Shown: positions 1-8,762 of the stretch, one piece after another
Layout: every line of letters starts with the position of its first letter
Position numbering within the stretch: the stretch's first letter is position 1
From: Nitrospira sp. CR1.3
GTDB taxonomy: Bacteria > Nitrospirota > Nitrospiria > Nitrospirales > Nitrospiraceae
DNA: 58,335 nt
Assembly: GCA_014055525.1 (NCBI GenBank)
Contig: WIAH01000022.1
Location: 1-58,335, forward strand
Direction: 5' to 3'
Program-made: the position numbers and the translations under genes
Notes under the pieces: generated by a model
Seen by the model: only the letters and a program-made list of their open reading frames with translations
What the model was told of the DNA's origin: nothing
Databases searched by the model: none

Positions 1-182
1 CCGCAATAGAACGGATCCGGCAGCGTCGTCAGGTTGTACCCCTTCGGCTTCGGCACCAGCCCCTCCAGCTTCACGGTGCCAGTGAGGGTCCCACCGTCCG
101 GCACTTGGATCTCTTCGTAGGCCCAGGCCATGGCTCCAGCCACGACGAGCCATCCAACCGCCACTCGTAACAACGTTTTCAT
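1..182 (-). CDS. Exported carboxypeptidase-regulatory-like protein, 3' end outside window
   Basis: Only the first 60 codons are present; the gene runs off the low-coordinate edge. The ATG at 182-180 follows a GGAGGGG Shine-Dalgarno sequence. Residues 1-21 form a signal peptide (basic start, hydrophobic LLRVAVGWLVVAGAMA core, cleavage near AWA-YEE). The mature start has the pattern VPDGGTLTGTVKLEG, as in Nitrospira exported proteins with a carboxypeptidase regulatory-like beta-sandwich. It lies downstream of the multicopper oxidase on the same strand, with a strong terminator between. The role is unknown; the fold call rests on a short N-terminal fragment. Confidence 0.7.
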   Translation of the reverse strand, partial: MKTLLRVAVGWLVVAGAMAWAYEEIQVPDGGTLTGTVKLEGLVPKPKGYNLTTLPDPFYC

Positions 183-251
183 ATGCCCCTCCGCCAAGGA
201 TCAGATTATATTAGACCAATTTGGGGATTTTACCAAATGGACAGGGCCAAG

Positions 252-283
252 AAAAAGGGGGAAGCCGCGAGGCTTCCCCCTTT
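252..283 (-). terminator. Rho-independent terminator after the multicopper oxidase
   Basis: A perfect 10-bp stem (GGGGGAAGCC / GGCTTCCCCC at 257-266 and 271-280) closes a 4-nt loop, and flanking A/T bases extend it. Read on the minus strand the stem is followed by TTTTTC, a U-tract. It sits about 40 nt past the oxidase stop codon. Confidence 0.85.
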
Positions 284-324
284 CGTTCCAACAGGCCCCG
301 CACATGGCGGGACTTTCGCGCTTT

Positions 325-3300
325 CTATTTCGCAGCCACGGGAACGATCTGCGCCGCCTGTTCGAGCGAGGCGCTCTTCATTCCGGCGCCGGCTCCGGCA
401 AGCGGCAGCAACCGCTGATCGCCCGAGGGCAATACGCGGAGATACCCCCACTGTCCGGATTGCGAATACGGCAACCGCTGATTGCTGTAGACATAGTCGC
501 CCGGCAAACGGTATGGACCACCGGCCGACGACACAAAGGCGTCCAACACTTCCGAGCCGGAGAACTCGACCACGCTGATTTGATCGGCTCCCCGCATGAA
601 CGGCTCAATCGGCCATTCATGCTTCTCGACGCTGAACATGCCGTTCTGCTCGTTGTTCGCCCCGATCACGTGGATACGGACAGGGTCGCCCGCGTGCGAT
701 TCGATGATCGGTGTCGCGGGATCTTCCGGCTTGTCTGCTTTGCAAGGCTGGAACACCTTGCCCAGCGAGCAGCCCTGCTCCTCGCGATACTTGTACGGCT
801 CGGACCGGTAGTTGACGCCGGTCAGGCCCGCCACGTTCTGCACATAGGGCATGAAGCTCGTGCCGATGATGTTGTCCTCGTCCTGGAAGAACAAGGCCAC
901 GTCACGATAGTTGGCTCTCGTTTCGTTGCCTGGAACCGTGCGATCGATGATCACGTCGGCCGCCCAGGCATTCTTGGTCGTGAGATCTGCGCCGGTCTTT
1001 GGGTCCCGGTACTTGGAACCCTTCGGACCGACCACGATGGCTCCGAACAACCCGTTGCGCGGATTCGTCATGACGTTGCCCCAATCCCAGACCAGCGAGG
1101 TGGTCTCGCCGTTGAACGGATCCGCATAGTACGTGTAGGTCCGCTCCGCGCCGGAAGCGATCGTCTGATCGCCTGGATTGTTGCCGACGTTCGCGCCCAT
1201 CGAATCCTTCGGGTCGAAGGCCAACCCGATGGCCGAGAAGGAGGCCTTGCTGGCCTTCATCTTGTTCTTCAAATTGACCTTGACGCAATCGCCGACGTTG
1301 ACGCGAAGCGTCAGCGGCATCGGTTGCGCTTCCCCGGACACCTTGGCGACGTCTTCCTCCAAGGCATAGATCTTCGCGTCCGGGTTGGTGATCTGAATCT
1401 TCCGCTCGAAGTCCACTTCGATGGTTTCAGGCGCCTTCGCATTGAACTTCATGGCGGGATAATCCATCGCCACCACGTTGAAGGTCTTGACCGGAGCATC
1501 CGCTGGACAGACCGGCAGCGCCTTGGGAATCTCGCCTTTGCTCGAGAACCCGGCCGGCAGTTTCTTCAGATCGGCCTGCTCCTTGTCGTAGACACGGATG
1601 ATGCCCCAACCGCCCTCGGAGAATTTCGAGGACCGGCCGTTGAAATGGATGTAGTCGCCGGCCTGATGCCGCGGCCCACCCGCTTCCGGCACCACCAAAT
1701 CATACCGCTCTGCGATACCGATATGGATCGAGTTCTTCCGGTTGGCATCCGACGCATAGCGCTCAGACCAGAAGGTGTGACCGGACAGAGTCCAGGTCAT
1801 CGTCTCGTTCATGAGCGTATGCAGGAGACGGAACACCATCGTGTCGCCCGTGTAGGCGCGGAGCAACGGCGTATACGGATCTCCGTGGATTTGACTGTTG
1901 AACGCCTGCGACACATCCGGGTTGGTGGCCAACCGCTGCGCGATCGGACCGGCCCGGAAATTCAAGCCGCTGCCGGTGGTGTGGGTTCCGCCGTTCAGGA
2001 ACGGCATCGGCGTCATGTAGAGTTTCTCCGGCATCATGAACGACACGGTCTTGCCCGCCTCGAGCGCCACTTCGATCGGCTGCCCGGGAGGATTGCCCGC
2101 CGTCACGATATTGACGGTATGCGGCACAGTGTCATGCACTTGCACCATCAATTCGCGGAAGCTGTTGTTCACGCCGTGACCAACCGGCTCGTTGGTATGG
2201 ATGTCCGCAATCGGTCCGCTCCAAACCAACTTCCCGGTTTTTGGATCGTGATAGGTCGAGCCGACCGGCTCGGCAATGAACGTGCCGAATCCGCCGTGTG
2301 GCCAGGTGGTCGCGCCGAACGCGTGGTCGTGCCAGAAGACCGTTCCGACGTCCGCATCCACCCAGAACCGCTGCCGGACGAACTCCACCGTGATGATGTC
2401 GTTCGCCGGGTGATCATTCTTTAATCCCTTTGCCAAGGTGATGGTATTGCCACTGATCGCCTTGATGCGGGAGACTTCGTTGCCCTTCACATTGTCAGCT
2501 CCGACGAGAATCAACGTGCCGACGTGGTATTGGCCCGCATTCTTCACCGACAGGCTGGTCGCGCCCTTCTTGGCCGCGGCGGTCAGCACGGTGTTCATCG
2601 GGAGCGGCAGGCCTTTCTTATTTTTCTTTTCCAGCATCGTGAACGGACGGACCGACTGCTCATAGGAGAAGCCGGTGATGACGCCGTCCGACGCCTGATT
2701 GTCGAACTGCAGGAAGTGCCAATGGGTGTTGATCTTGGACGACTGGAAGTTCGTATAGTCGTCGTCATCCCACTCGCTGGTCAGCGTCCAGTCTACGCAG
2801 TCGTAGATGTTGCCGCGAACGACCAGCGGGTACTTCAGGTCGTCGTTGGCCCGGATCGCCGCTTCCTCCTCGTGGAGCACATAGATCAAGCCGTTCGGAT
2901 CGATCACCGGCGGCTCCTTGCCCTGGGCCTTGGCGATCTTGATCGGCAGCTTGATGAAGTGCACGTTGTAATTCTTCCGGCCCGCGTTCACCGGGCAGAG
3001 ACTCCAGTTGCCGTTCTCGCCCGGCAAGGCCTGATCGACGCTCTCGTCGCCGCTGGCATCCCGGCGGATCATCTCCAACCAGGGCGCGCCGACATGGTTC
3101 GGGGAGAACATGACGCGCTTGCCGAAATGGGGCGTCAGATGCGGCCAGGCCACTTTCCCGGTCAGCGGCTCGAACATGATCGGGTGCCGCTTGCCCGGAT
3201 GGGTGGACTTGTACTTGGGATTGTCGGTCGTGCTTTCCTTCTCGCTCATCGCCACGCTGCCGTTCCAGATCCAATCCAACACGGTGGCGTCATAGGATAC

Positions 3301-5169
3301 AATCTGGCCCTTCTCGTCATCCTTGTGGCCCGGTTTGCCTGGCGTCGGCAGTTGCATCTCGACCCAATCCTTGATGGTGATCGTGGCCGGATTGGACTTC
3401 CAGTTGCTCTTACCCTTCTCCACAATCTTGAACTGGCTGCCGAACCAATCGACCGTTTGGCCGATCAACTTGTCGGACGAAATCGGGGTCTTGATGCGGC
3501 CCTTCCGATCAGGCAACTCACGCAGATCCGGCATCACGTCGTTCCGCAGATCGCCCTGCTGGATCGTGTTGTAGACGCGCCAATACCCCCACATGCCAGC
3601 CACATAGTGGTGCGCGACATGGCAGTGGAAGAGGAAGTCGCCTGCCAGCTGCTGGCAGAGACCCGAACCGCACTCCGTCTCCAGGTCAAGCGCTTCAGAC
3701 GGGCCGATGACTTCGACGTCAACGCGGTCTGTCTTTGCGCGAATCACCGGATACTTCACTGGGCCGTTCACCGCCGTCGCCCAAAGGTTCATGTCATCGA
3801 TCGCCCGCGGGCTGCGCGGCCACCGGATCGTTCCCCCGTGCGGATGGTGGCTGTGGAAGACTTCCGACCCGCCGTGGACCAGACGGAACTTCGCCGGGTC
3901 GCCCATGTAGGAACGCGGAATCGTCGGCGACGGGTCGCCGAAGGTATAAGAGCTGTAGCCCATCGATTCGTCTTCGAAGCCGAAGTACTCGTGCTGCACG
4001 TGCATGTTGTTGATGCCGAACGGCTCGCTGCGATAATTGATCGCGCGGCCGCCCGGACGATAGGCATCCGTCAGCGGATCGCGCTGCGGAAGGAAATCGC
4101 CCTTCTTGTTGACCGGACGGAAGGCCTCGTCGCCGACCTCGTGGTAGATCAGGACAAACTCGCGGAAGTCCGGTCCCGTGCCGTTCTTGATCATGACTTG
4201 CCAGCCGCTGTTCGCCGGAGTCGCATCACCGGCGCCGAGCGGCTCAAGATAGCTTGATCCGCGCGGCTCGACGACGAACGCGCCGAACATGCCCATGACC
4301 GTCAATTCACGATCCTGGCTGAAGGTGTGGAACTGCCGGACACCCTCCTGCGTCTGCGGATGGATGTACCATTCGAAATCGACGCTCTTTTTCTCTTCGA
4401 CGATCGTGTCCGGATTGGTCGTCGTGGCAGCCGCGCCGGTGGCGCTCACCACCATGCTGGAACCGTGAATATGCAGGCTGACGGGCCCGCCGCCTTCTTC
4501 GAGCTTGTTGCTCAGCTTGATCTTGACGCAGTCGCCCTGGTTGCCGCGGATCACCAACGGCTGAATCCACTGCGCCTGTACGCCCGGAATCACCGCGCCC
4601 GGATCAAAGCCCTCTTTGTCACGGGCTTCCTTGTTCTTGGTCTCCTCCGCGCGAACCTTATCGAGATTCTCGTCGAGCGCGTACATGTATCCGGGATAAA
4701 AATCGAGCCACTGATTCAGCGTGATCTCGACGTTGATCGCGGAGACGTTGTACTGCTTGACCGGCGCAGTGGCGGGGCACTTGCCGCCTCCCGTTGTCGC
4801 CACCGGCTCGACGCGCGGATCAGAGACGAGCAGCATGTCCTGACCGCCGGCTCCATACTGATGCATCATGGAGGCGGTGTTGTACATGCCGGTATTGACG
4901 CCCTGCACCTGCGGGTCATGAGCCAGATGCTCCATGACGCGCTGGTGCTGTTGTTCGACCATTGCCGCCCGGTCGCCCTTGCCGGACATCGTATCTTCGA
5001 CAATGGTCTGCCCCTTGAGCTGCTCCGCCCAAGCGGGAAGCTGATGGTTCATCGCGACGTGCGATGTGGAATTCTCAGCGGACGCGAGCGGGACCCAGAG
5101 CAGGGCCGCAGCTGCCGTTGCGCCGAGAATGTGAGTAGAAACACAAGCCCCTGTCTTGTGAGGAAACAT
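325..5169 (-). CDS. Giant multi-cupredoxin multicopper oxidase (1614 aa), exported
   Basis: The start at 5169 is set by an AGGAGG site 8 nt upstream and a signal peptide (basic start, hydrophobic LGATAAAALLWVPLASA). The protein is about three times the length of a classical three-domain multicopper oxidase. Copper-site motifs are visible: HIHGSS near residue 233, HSHHPHGG near 440, HCHVAHHYVAGM near 515-526, NTHWHF near 815 and FWHDHAFGATTWPHGG near 945. The last ~500 residues keep cupredoxin-like repeats (YTYYADPFNGETT, NGLFGAIVVGPKGSKYRDP) but lack clear His-rich ligand motifs. A periplasmic oxidase is likely; the substrate (Cu(I), Fe(II), Mn(II) or organic) cannot be read from sequence. 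It is transcribed alone from a strong promoter and ends at a good terminator. Confidence 0.9.
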   Translation of the reverse strand: MFPHKTGACVSTHILGATAAAALLWVPLASAENSTSHVAMNHQLPAWAEQLKGQTIVEDTMSGKGDRAAMVEQQHQRVMEHLAHDPQVQGVNTGMYNTASMMHQYGAGGQDMLLVSDPRVEPVATTGGGKCPATAPVKQYNVSAINVEITLNQWLDFYPGYMYALDENLDKVRAEETKNKEARDKEGFDPGAVIPGVQAQWIQPLVIRGNQGDCVKIKLSNKLEEGGGPVSLHIHGSSMVVSATGAAATTTNPDTIVEEKKSVDFEWYIHPQTQEGVRQFHTFSQDRELTVMGMFGAFVVEPRGSSYLEPLGAGDATPANSGWQVMIKNGTGPDFREFVLIYHEVGDEAFRPVNKKGDFLPQRDPLTDAYRPGGRAINYRSEPFGINNMHVQHEYFGFEDESMGYSSYTFGDPSPTIPRSYMGDPAKFRLVHGGSEVFHSHHPHGGTIRWPRSPRAIDDMNLWATAVNGPVKYPVIRAKTDRVDVEVIGPSEALDLETECGSGLCQQLAGDFLFHCHVAHHYVAGMWGYWRVYNTIQQGDLRNDVMPDLRELPDRKGRIKTPISSDKLIGQTVDWFGSQFKIVEKGKSNWKSNPATITIKDWVEMQLPTPGKPGHKDDEKGQIVSYDATVLDWIWNGSVAMSEKESTTDNPKYKSTHPGKRHPIMFEPLTGKVAWPHLTPHFGKRVMFSPNHVGAPWLEMIRRDASGDESVDQALPGENGNWSLCPVNAGRKNYNVHFIKLPIKIAKAQGKEPPVIDPNGLIYVLHEEEAAIRANDDLKYPLVVRGNIYDCVDWTLTSEWDDDDYTNFQSSKINTHWHFLQFDNQASDGVITGFSYEQSVRPFTMLEKKNKKGLPLPMNTVLTAAAKKGATSLSVKNAGQYHVGTLILVGADNVKGNEVSRIKAISGNTITLAKGLKNDHPANDIITVEFVRQRFWVDADVGTVFWHDHAFGATTWPHGGFGTFIAEPVGSTYHDPKTGKLVWSGPIADIHTNEPVGHGVNNSFRELMVQVHDTVPHTVNIVTAGNPPGQPIEVALEAGKTVSFMMPEKLYMTPMPFLNGGTHTTGSGLNFRAGPIAQRLATNPDVSQAFNSQIHGDPYTPLLRAYTGDTMVFRLLHTLMNETMTWTLSGHTFWSERYASDANRKNSIHIGIAERYDLVVPEAGGPRHQAGDYIHFNGRSSKFSEGGWGIIRVYDKEQADLKKLPAGFSSKGEIPKALPVCPADAPVKTFNVVAMDYPAMKFNAKAPETIEVDFERKIQITNPDAKIYALEEDVAKVSGEAQPMPLTLRVNVGDCVKVNLKNKMKASKASFSAIGLAFDPKDSMGANVGNNPGDQTIASGAERTYTYYADPFNGETTSLVWDWGNVMTNPRNGLFGAIVVGPKGSKYRDPKTGADLTTKNAWAADVIIDRTVPGNETRANYRDVALFFQDEDNIIGTSFMPYVQNVAGLTGVNYRSEPYKYREEQGCSLGKVFQPCKADKPEDPATPIIESHAGDPVRIHVIGANNEQNGMFSVEKHEWPIEPFMRGADQISVVEFSGSEVLDAFVSSAGGPYRLPGDYVYSNQRLPYSQSGQWGYLRVLPSGDQRLLPLAGAGAGMKSASLEQAAQIVPVAAK

Positions 5170-5244
5170 GGACCGGCCTCCTTGGTGTGAAGAGTGAATC
5201 GAAAACCGAAACCACCGACTAAATCAATGAAACCGCTATCAAAA

Positions 5245-5261
5245 ATCCCTGTAACCGGGAT
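5245..5261. repeat. Short inverted repeat in the oxidase leader
   Basis: ATCCC and GGGAT flank a 7-nt centre inside the predicted 5' leader of the multicopper oxidase. It could be a small hairpin or an operator half-site pair; nothing else supports a function. Confidence 0.3.
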
Positions 5262-5301
5262 CGTCAAATCGTCGAAATTCGCCCTCCAAAAGAGAGTGCG
5301 A

Positions 5302-5330
5302 AAGATACTGAACTTGGCATTCTCTGTCAA
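5302..5330 (-). promoter_or_regulatory. Sigma70-type promoter of the multicopper oxidase
   Basis: On the minus strand a perfect -35 TTGACA (5330-5325) is separated by 17 nt from -10 TATCTT (5307-5302). The predicted start near 5295 gives a leader of about 125 nt, which contains a small inverted repeat ATCCC/GGGAT at 5245-5261. Confidence 0.7.
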
Positions 5331-5479
5331 CCCCCTGCATCTCCCTGTGGACAGCGCTCAACCGGTCCATTTTTCGAACAAATTGCCGGCAGCCCCGCAG
5401 CGGCTCACTACCGAAACCAACTGGGCCTTTCGCCCCATGAGCCGTGGTCCTCATAGCGTTCACTCGCCTCCGCAGTTTG

Positions 5480-5488
5480 TGAGATAAT
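5480..5488 (+). promoter_or_regulatory. Extended -10 box predicting a leaderless APC permease mRNA
   Basis: TGA-GATAAT at 5480-5488 is an extended -10 (TGn plus hexamer). Six nucleotides separate its last T from the ATG at 5495, so transcription should start at the start codon. A weak -35 (TTCACT, 5459-5464) sits 18 nt upstream. No Shine-Dalgarno site precedes this gene. Confidence 0.5.
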
Positions 5489-5494
5489 CTTTGC

Positions 5495-7318
5495 ATGATC
5501 CTGAAGCGCTGGCTTGTCGGCGATCCGCTGAAGACCGCCCAAGCCGCCCACGAACGGCTTTCGAAACGTCTCGCGCTGGCCGTCTTTTCATCCGACGCCC
5601 TCTCCTCTGTGGCCTACGCAACGGAGGAGATCCTCCTGGTCCTCGTGCCGGCCAGCCTGGCCTTTGCCCACTTTTCGATTCCGATCAGTGTCATGATTGT
5701 GCTTCTGCTGGGCATTCTGACCCTGTCTTATTCCCAAATCATTTTCGAGTATCCCGAAGGCGGCGGCGCTTATATCGTTTCGCGATCCAACCTGGGAGTA
5801 TGGCCGGGGCTTACCGCAGCCGCCTCGCTCATGATCGACTATGTGCTCACCGTCGCCGTCAGCGTCGCGGCCGGTATCGCGGCCATTACGTCCGCGATCC
5901 CCGGCCTTTTTCCGTACCGGACGATACTCGGCATCATGGCCATCCTGATCGTGCTCCTCGTGAATCTTCGCGGTGTGCGCGAATCGGGGAAAGTCTTCGC
6001 CGTCCCGACCTATTTGTTTATCGGAGCCATCCTGGTCATGTTGGGCGTGGGATTCGGACAGCTCCTTTTCGGACAGCTCGTGCCGGTGGCTCCGCAAACG
6101 CTTGCCGCCCAGACTGCCGTCGAATCAGTGTCGTTGTTCCTGCTCCTGCGCGCCTTTTCATCCGGCTGTACGGCCCTAACCGGAGTGGAAGTCATTTCAA
6201 ACGGCGTGTCGGCATTCCGGCACCCGGAATCAAAGAACGCCGCCGGGACGATGGGGATGATGGCCCTCGTCCTCGGCACGCTGTTCCTGGGGATCAGCAC
6301 GATGGCCTATCACCTCGGAGTCGTTCCGAAAGACGACGAAACCGTCGTGTCCCAGGTCGCGCGGGCGATTTTCGGAGAAGGCGCGCTGTATTACCTGGTG
6401 CAGGGCTCCACCATGATGATCCTGATCCTGGCTGCCAACAGCGCCTTTGCCGGATTTCCCCGGCTGGCCTCGCTTCTGGCCCGCGATGGGTACATGCCCC
6501 ACCAGATGGCCATGATGGGAGACCGCCTCGTCTTCTCCAACGGCATCATGATCCTCGGCGTGTTTTCCTGTTTTCTGATCGCCGCGTTCGGCGGCGACAC
6601 GCATGCGCTGATCCCGCTCTATGCCGTCGGCGTGTTTCTCTCCTTCACCCTCTCGCAGGCCGGCATGGTCCGCCGCTGGCTGACCAAGGGCGGACCGCAC
6701 TGGAAGGAGAAATTAGCGGTCAACGGGATCGGCGCGCTGACCACCGCCATTGCCACCGTGATCATTGCCAGCACGAAGTTTTCTCACGGCGCCTGGATTG
6801 TCATTGTCCTCATTCCGGTGCTGATCATGATGTTTAGGGGCATCCACTCGCATTACAAAGCGGTGGCCGACCAAATCACCCTGGACCGCCGGGGGCAACG
6901 GCCCCCCATGCCGCGACGGAATATCGTCATTATTCCGATCAGCGGAGTGAACCGCGCCGTCGTCCGGGCAGTGGACTACGCCAGAAGCCGGCCGGGAGAA
7001 GTCCGCGCGGTGTTCGTGGAAACCACCCCCGAAGACACGGCGCGCACCGAAATGCAATGGGCGCAGTGGGGCTGCGGCGTCAACCTCGTCGTCCTCCCTT
7101 CTCCCTACCGGTCGATCCTGGGATCGATTCTGGACTATGTTGAAGAGATTCTGGAAAAGGAACCGGACACCTGGGTGACCGTGGTGCTGCCGGAGATTCT
7201 CCCGGCACGCTGGTGGCAGAATATCCTGCACAATCAGCGGGCGCTGCTGCTCAAAGCCTCGCTCCTATTCAAAGACCGGGTCATTCTGACCGACGTGCCC
7301 TTTCACCTGACGAGGTGA
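5495..7318 (+). CDS. APC-superfamily permease
   Basis: A 607-residue polytopic inner-membrane protein of the amino acid-polyamine-organocation superfamily. The N-terminal half has about twelve hydrophobic segments (roughly residues 25-450), including the typical SSDALSSVAYATEEI opening and the YPEGGGAYIVSR segment in the second/third helix region. Residues ~450-607 form a soluble cytoplasmic tail (RRNIVIIPISGVNRAVVRA) resembling the universal-stress-type tail of this subfamily. The substrate is probably an amino acid or similar solute but cannot be assigned. The start ATG has no Shine-Dalgarno site and lies right after an extended -10. The stop is 2 nt before the next gene, so the two are probably co-transcribed. 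Confidence 0.88.
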   Translation: MILKRWLVGDPLKTAQAAHERLSKRLALAVFSSDALSSVAYATEEILLVLVPASLAFAHFSIPISVMIVLLLGILTLSYSQIIFEYPEGGGAYIVSRSNLGVWPGLTAAASLMIDYVLTVAVSVAAGIAAITSAIPGLFPYRTILGIMAILIVLLVNLRGVRESGKVFAVPTYLFIGAILVMLGVGFGQLLFGQLVPVAPQTLAAQTAVESVSLFLLLRAFSSGCTALTGVEVISNGVSAFRHPESKNAAGTMGMMALVLGTLFLGISTMAYHLGVVPKDDETVVSQVARAIFGEGALYYLVQGSTMMILILAANSAFAGFPRLASLLARDGYMPHQMAMMGDRLVFSNGIMILGVFSCFLIAAFGGDTHALIPLYAVGVFLSFTLSQAGMVRRWLTKGGPHWKEKLAVNGIGALTTAIATVIIASTKFSHGAWIVIVLIPVLIMMFRGIHSHYKAVADQITLDRRGQRPPMPRRNIVIIPISGVNRAVVRAVDYARSRPGEVRAVFVETTPEDTARTEMQWAQWGCGVNLVVLPSPYRSILGSILDYVEEILEKEPDTWVTVVLPEILPARWWQNILHNQRALLLKASLLFKDRVILTDVPFHLTR

Positions 7319-7320
7319 TC

Positions 7321-8403
7321 ATGACGTATAGACACAAGCGGGAGATTCGAAGTTCGACGTTCGACGCTCGCCGCTGCTTCCTTATAATTGCTTACTTTCT
7401 AACTTTTACACTTGCCACGGGCTTCATTTTCGACCAAGCCTTCGCCTTCAAGATCACCGAGCCTGCGGAAGGAGCCGTCTTGACGGCGGGACAAACCGTC
7501 ACCGCGCACGTGGACCTAGGAAAGGATATCGGGATTGTGTCGGTACGCTACTATTGGTACGGCGAACAGGACGAAAGCCTTGTCGAACAGGACGAAGCGA
7601 CCTCTACCGGAACGATTGTGGCTCCGGTCGTGCTGACGGGGCGGTCCGATCACGATCCGGCGTTCGGTGGGGCCCTCCGCGTCCCGAAAGAGGGCATCGG
7701 CCCGATGCGCCTGTTGGCCGTGGCCGAAATTTCGCGTGGACGTCTGGGTACCAGGTCCGTCTTCGACGAAGTTATCGTCCAGGTGGAACCGAAGGCCGAA
7801 ATCACCACCATCGATTTCGAAACGGACAAACCATTGCAACTGGGACGATCCGGGCAATCCTCCGCTTTCGGCCATGTCGATTCAATGGGCAAGATCTTCG
7901 AACTGCCTGTCGTCGCCGACTTCTCCGACGGCGTGACCCGCCGGATCAGCGCACCGTCGACCGGAACGAGTTATCAATCGTCGAATCCAAAAGTCATCAA
8001 AGTTCTTCCCGGCGGCCTGTTGCAGATTGTCGGCAACGGCAAAACCGTGCTCACCGTCGCGAATCGAGGGAAGCAGGCGCAGCTTGACGTCGACGTGAGC
8101 GTCAACGAAGAACCGAACGAACCTCCGATAGCCGACGCCGGAGCGAACAGGACCGTGAAGGCGGGAACGAAAGTGAAGCTGAACGGACTGAAGAGTCGCG
8201 ATGCGGAAGGGGAAGCCTTATATTATGCCTGGAGCCAGGTGCGCGGCAGCAAGGTCGCCCTACTCGATGTCAACGGCCCGGAAGCTACATTCCAAGCCCC
8301 GCAAGTTTCAGAAACGCGAACCTACCGGTTTAAGCTGCGGGTGACGGATAAGAAGGGTGCGGATTCACTACCGGCGTTTGTAGATGTGACCGTAGAACCG
8401 TAG
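7321..8403 (+). CDS. Exported Ig/PKD-like domain protein
   Basis: A 360-residue protein whose ATG lies 2 nt after the permease stop; GAGGTGATC at the end of the permease gene serves as ribosome site. After a basic, slightly odd N-terminus comes a hydrophobic segment (IIAYFLTFTLATGFIF), a likely signal peptide or anchor. The mature part has beta-rich repeats: an Ig-like unit from KITEPAEGAVL, a bacterial Ig-2-like middle (SSNPKVIKVLPGGLLQIVGNG) and a C-terminal PKD/K319-like domain (ADAGANRTVKAGTKVKLNG ... YRFKLRVTDKKGAD). Such domains are structural adhesion or interaction modules outside the cytoplasm. The specific role is unknown; coupling to the permease suggests a cell-envelope partner. 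Confidence 0.8.
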   Translation: MTYRHKREIRSSTFDARRCFLIIAYFLTFTLATGFIFDQAFAFKITEPAEGAVLTAGQTVTAHVDLGKDIGIVSVRYYWYGEQDESLVEQDEATSTGTIVAPVVLTGRSDHDPAFGGALRVPKEGIGPMRLLAVAEISRGRLGTRSVFDEVIVQVEPKAEITTIDFETDKPLQLGRSGQSSAFGHVDSMGKIFELPVVADFSDGVTRRISAPSTGTSYQSSNPKVIKVLPGGLLQIVGNGKTVLTVANRGKQAQLDVDVSVNEEPNEPPIADAGANRTVKAGTKVKLNGLKSRDAEGEALYYAWSQVRGSKVALLDVNGPEATFQAPQVSETRTYRFKLRVTDKKGADSLPAFVDVTVEP

Positions 8404-8454
8404 CGGAGCAGCGTCGCTGATTTGCGGGTCCTGTCTCGGCAAAGCCCCACCGTG

Positions 8455-8543
8455 CTCACTCCACCCATCCCCCAGCGGGGCCCTTCCGTTGCGCGCGCCT
8501 GGCGAAAGACCTCGTCTCGGCGCGGCTGGGTTGGGTGGGTGAG
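8455..8543. repeat. Imperfect inverted repeat
   Basis: The left arm at 8455-8476 (CTCACTCCACCCATCCCCCAG...) is approximately complementary to the right arm at 8525-8543 (GCTGGGTTGGGTGGGTGAG), with mismatches and a ~48-nt GC-rich centre. No U-tract follows. It may be a decayed terminator or the remnant of a dispersed intergenic repeat. Confidence 0.35.
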
Positions 8544-8686
8544 AAATCCGCCCCGTTCGCCGCGCCACCCGCAGAAGAACGCAGGGCCTTCCCAGCCAGG
8601 CTAGAAAATCACTCTTACCGTGAATCCACAAATCCCGGCAAACTTTTGAGAGAGGTAGCAAGAAGGATTGGTACCCTGCGGCCTTA

Positions 8687-8714
8687 TTGACCGGCTTTGA
8701 GATCAAACTATACA
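8687..8714 (+). promoter_or_regulatory. Candidate promoter of the DUF3800 gene
   Basis: TTGACC (8687-8692), a 16-nt spacer and TATACA (8709-8714) give a plausible sigma70-type promoter. The expected leader is about 42 nt. Confidence 0.4.
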
Positions 8715-8762
8715 ACTGAAGAGCCGCCGGATAGCGATTTCTATTCGGCAGAGAATTAGACC

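Larger units (their letters stand above)
8404..8762. other. Gene-poor 359-bp spacer at the island border
   Basis: No convincing gene is present. It holds an imperfect inverted repeat (arms 8455-8476 and 8525-8543) that could form a long, mismatched hairpin, and a promoter-like sequence ahead of the DUF3800 gene. Composition shifts from GC-rich to clearly AT-richer from about 8620 onward, marking the left border of the accessory block. Confidence 0.5.

Noticed and set aside
130..2424. A 764-codon plus-strand open frame opposite the multicopper oxidase.
   Set aside because: It is the antisense shadow of a high-GC gene: Arg/His-rich, without signal, domain or ribosome site. Similar long antisense frames at 2524-4257 and 33663-34946 were dismissed for the same reason.
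8422..8604. A plus-strand frame in the spacer before the DUF3800 gene.
   Set aside because: Low-complexity Pro/Arg composition, no ribosome site, and it spans the inverted repeat.
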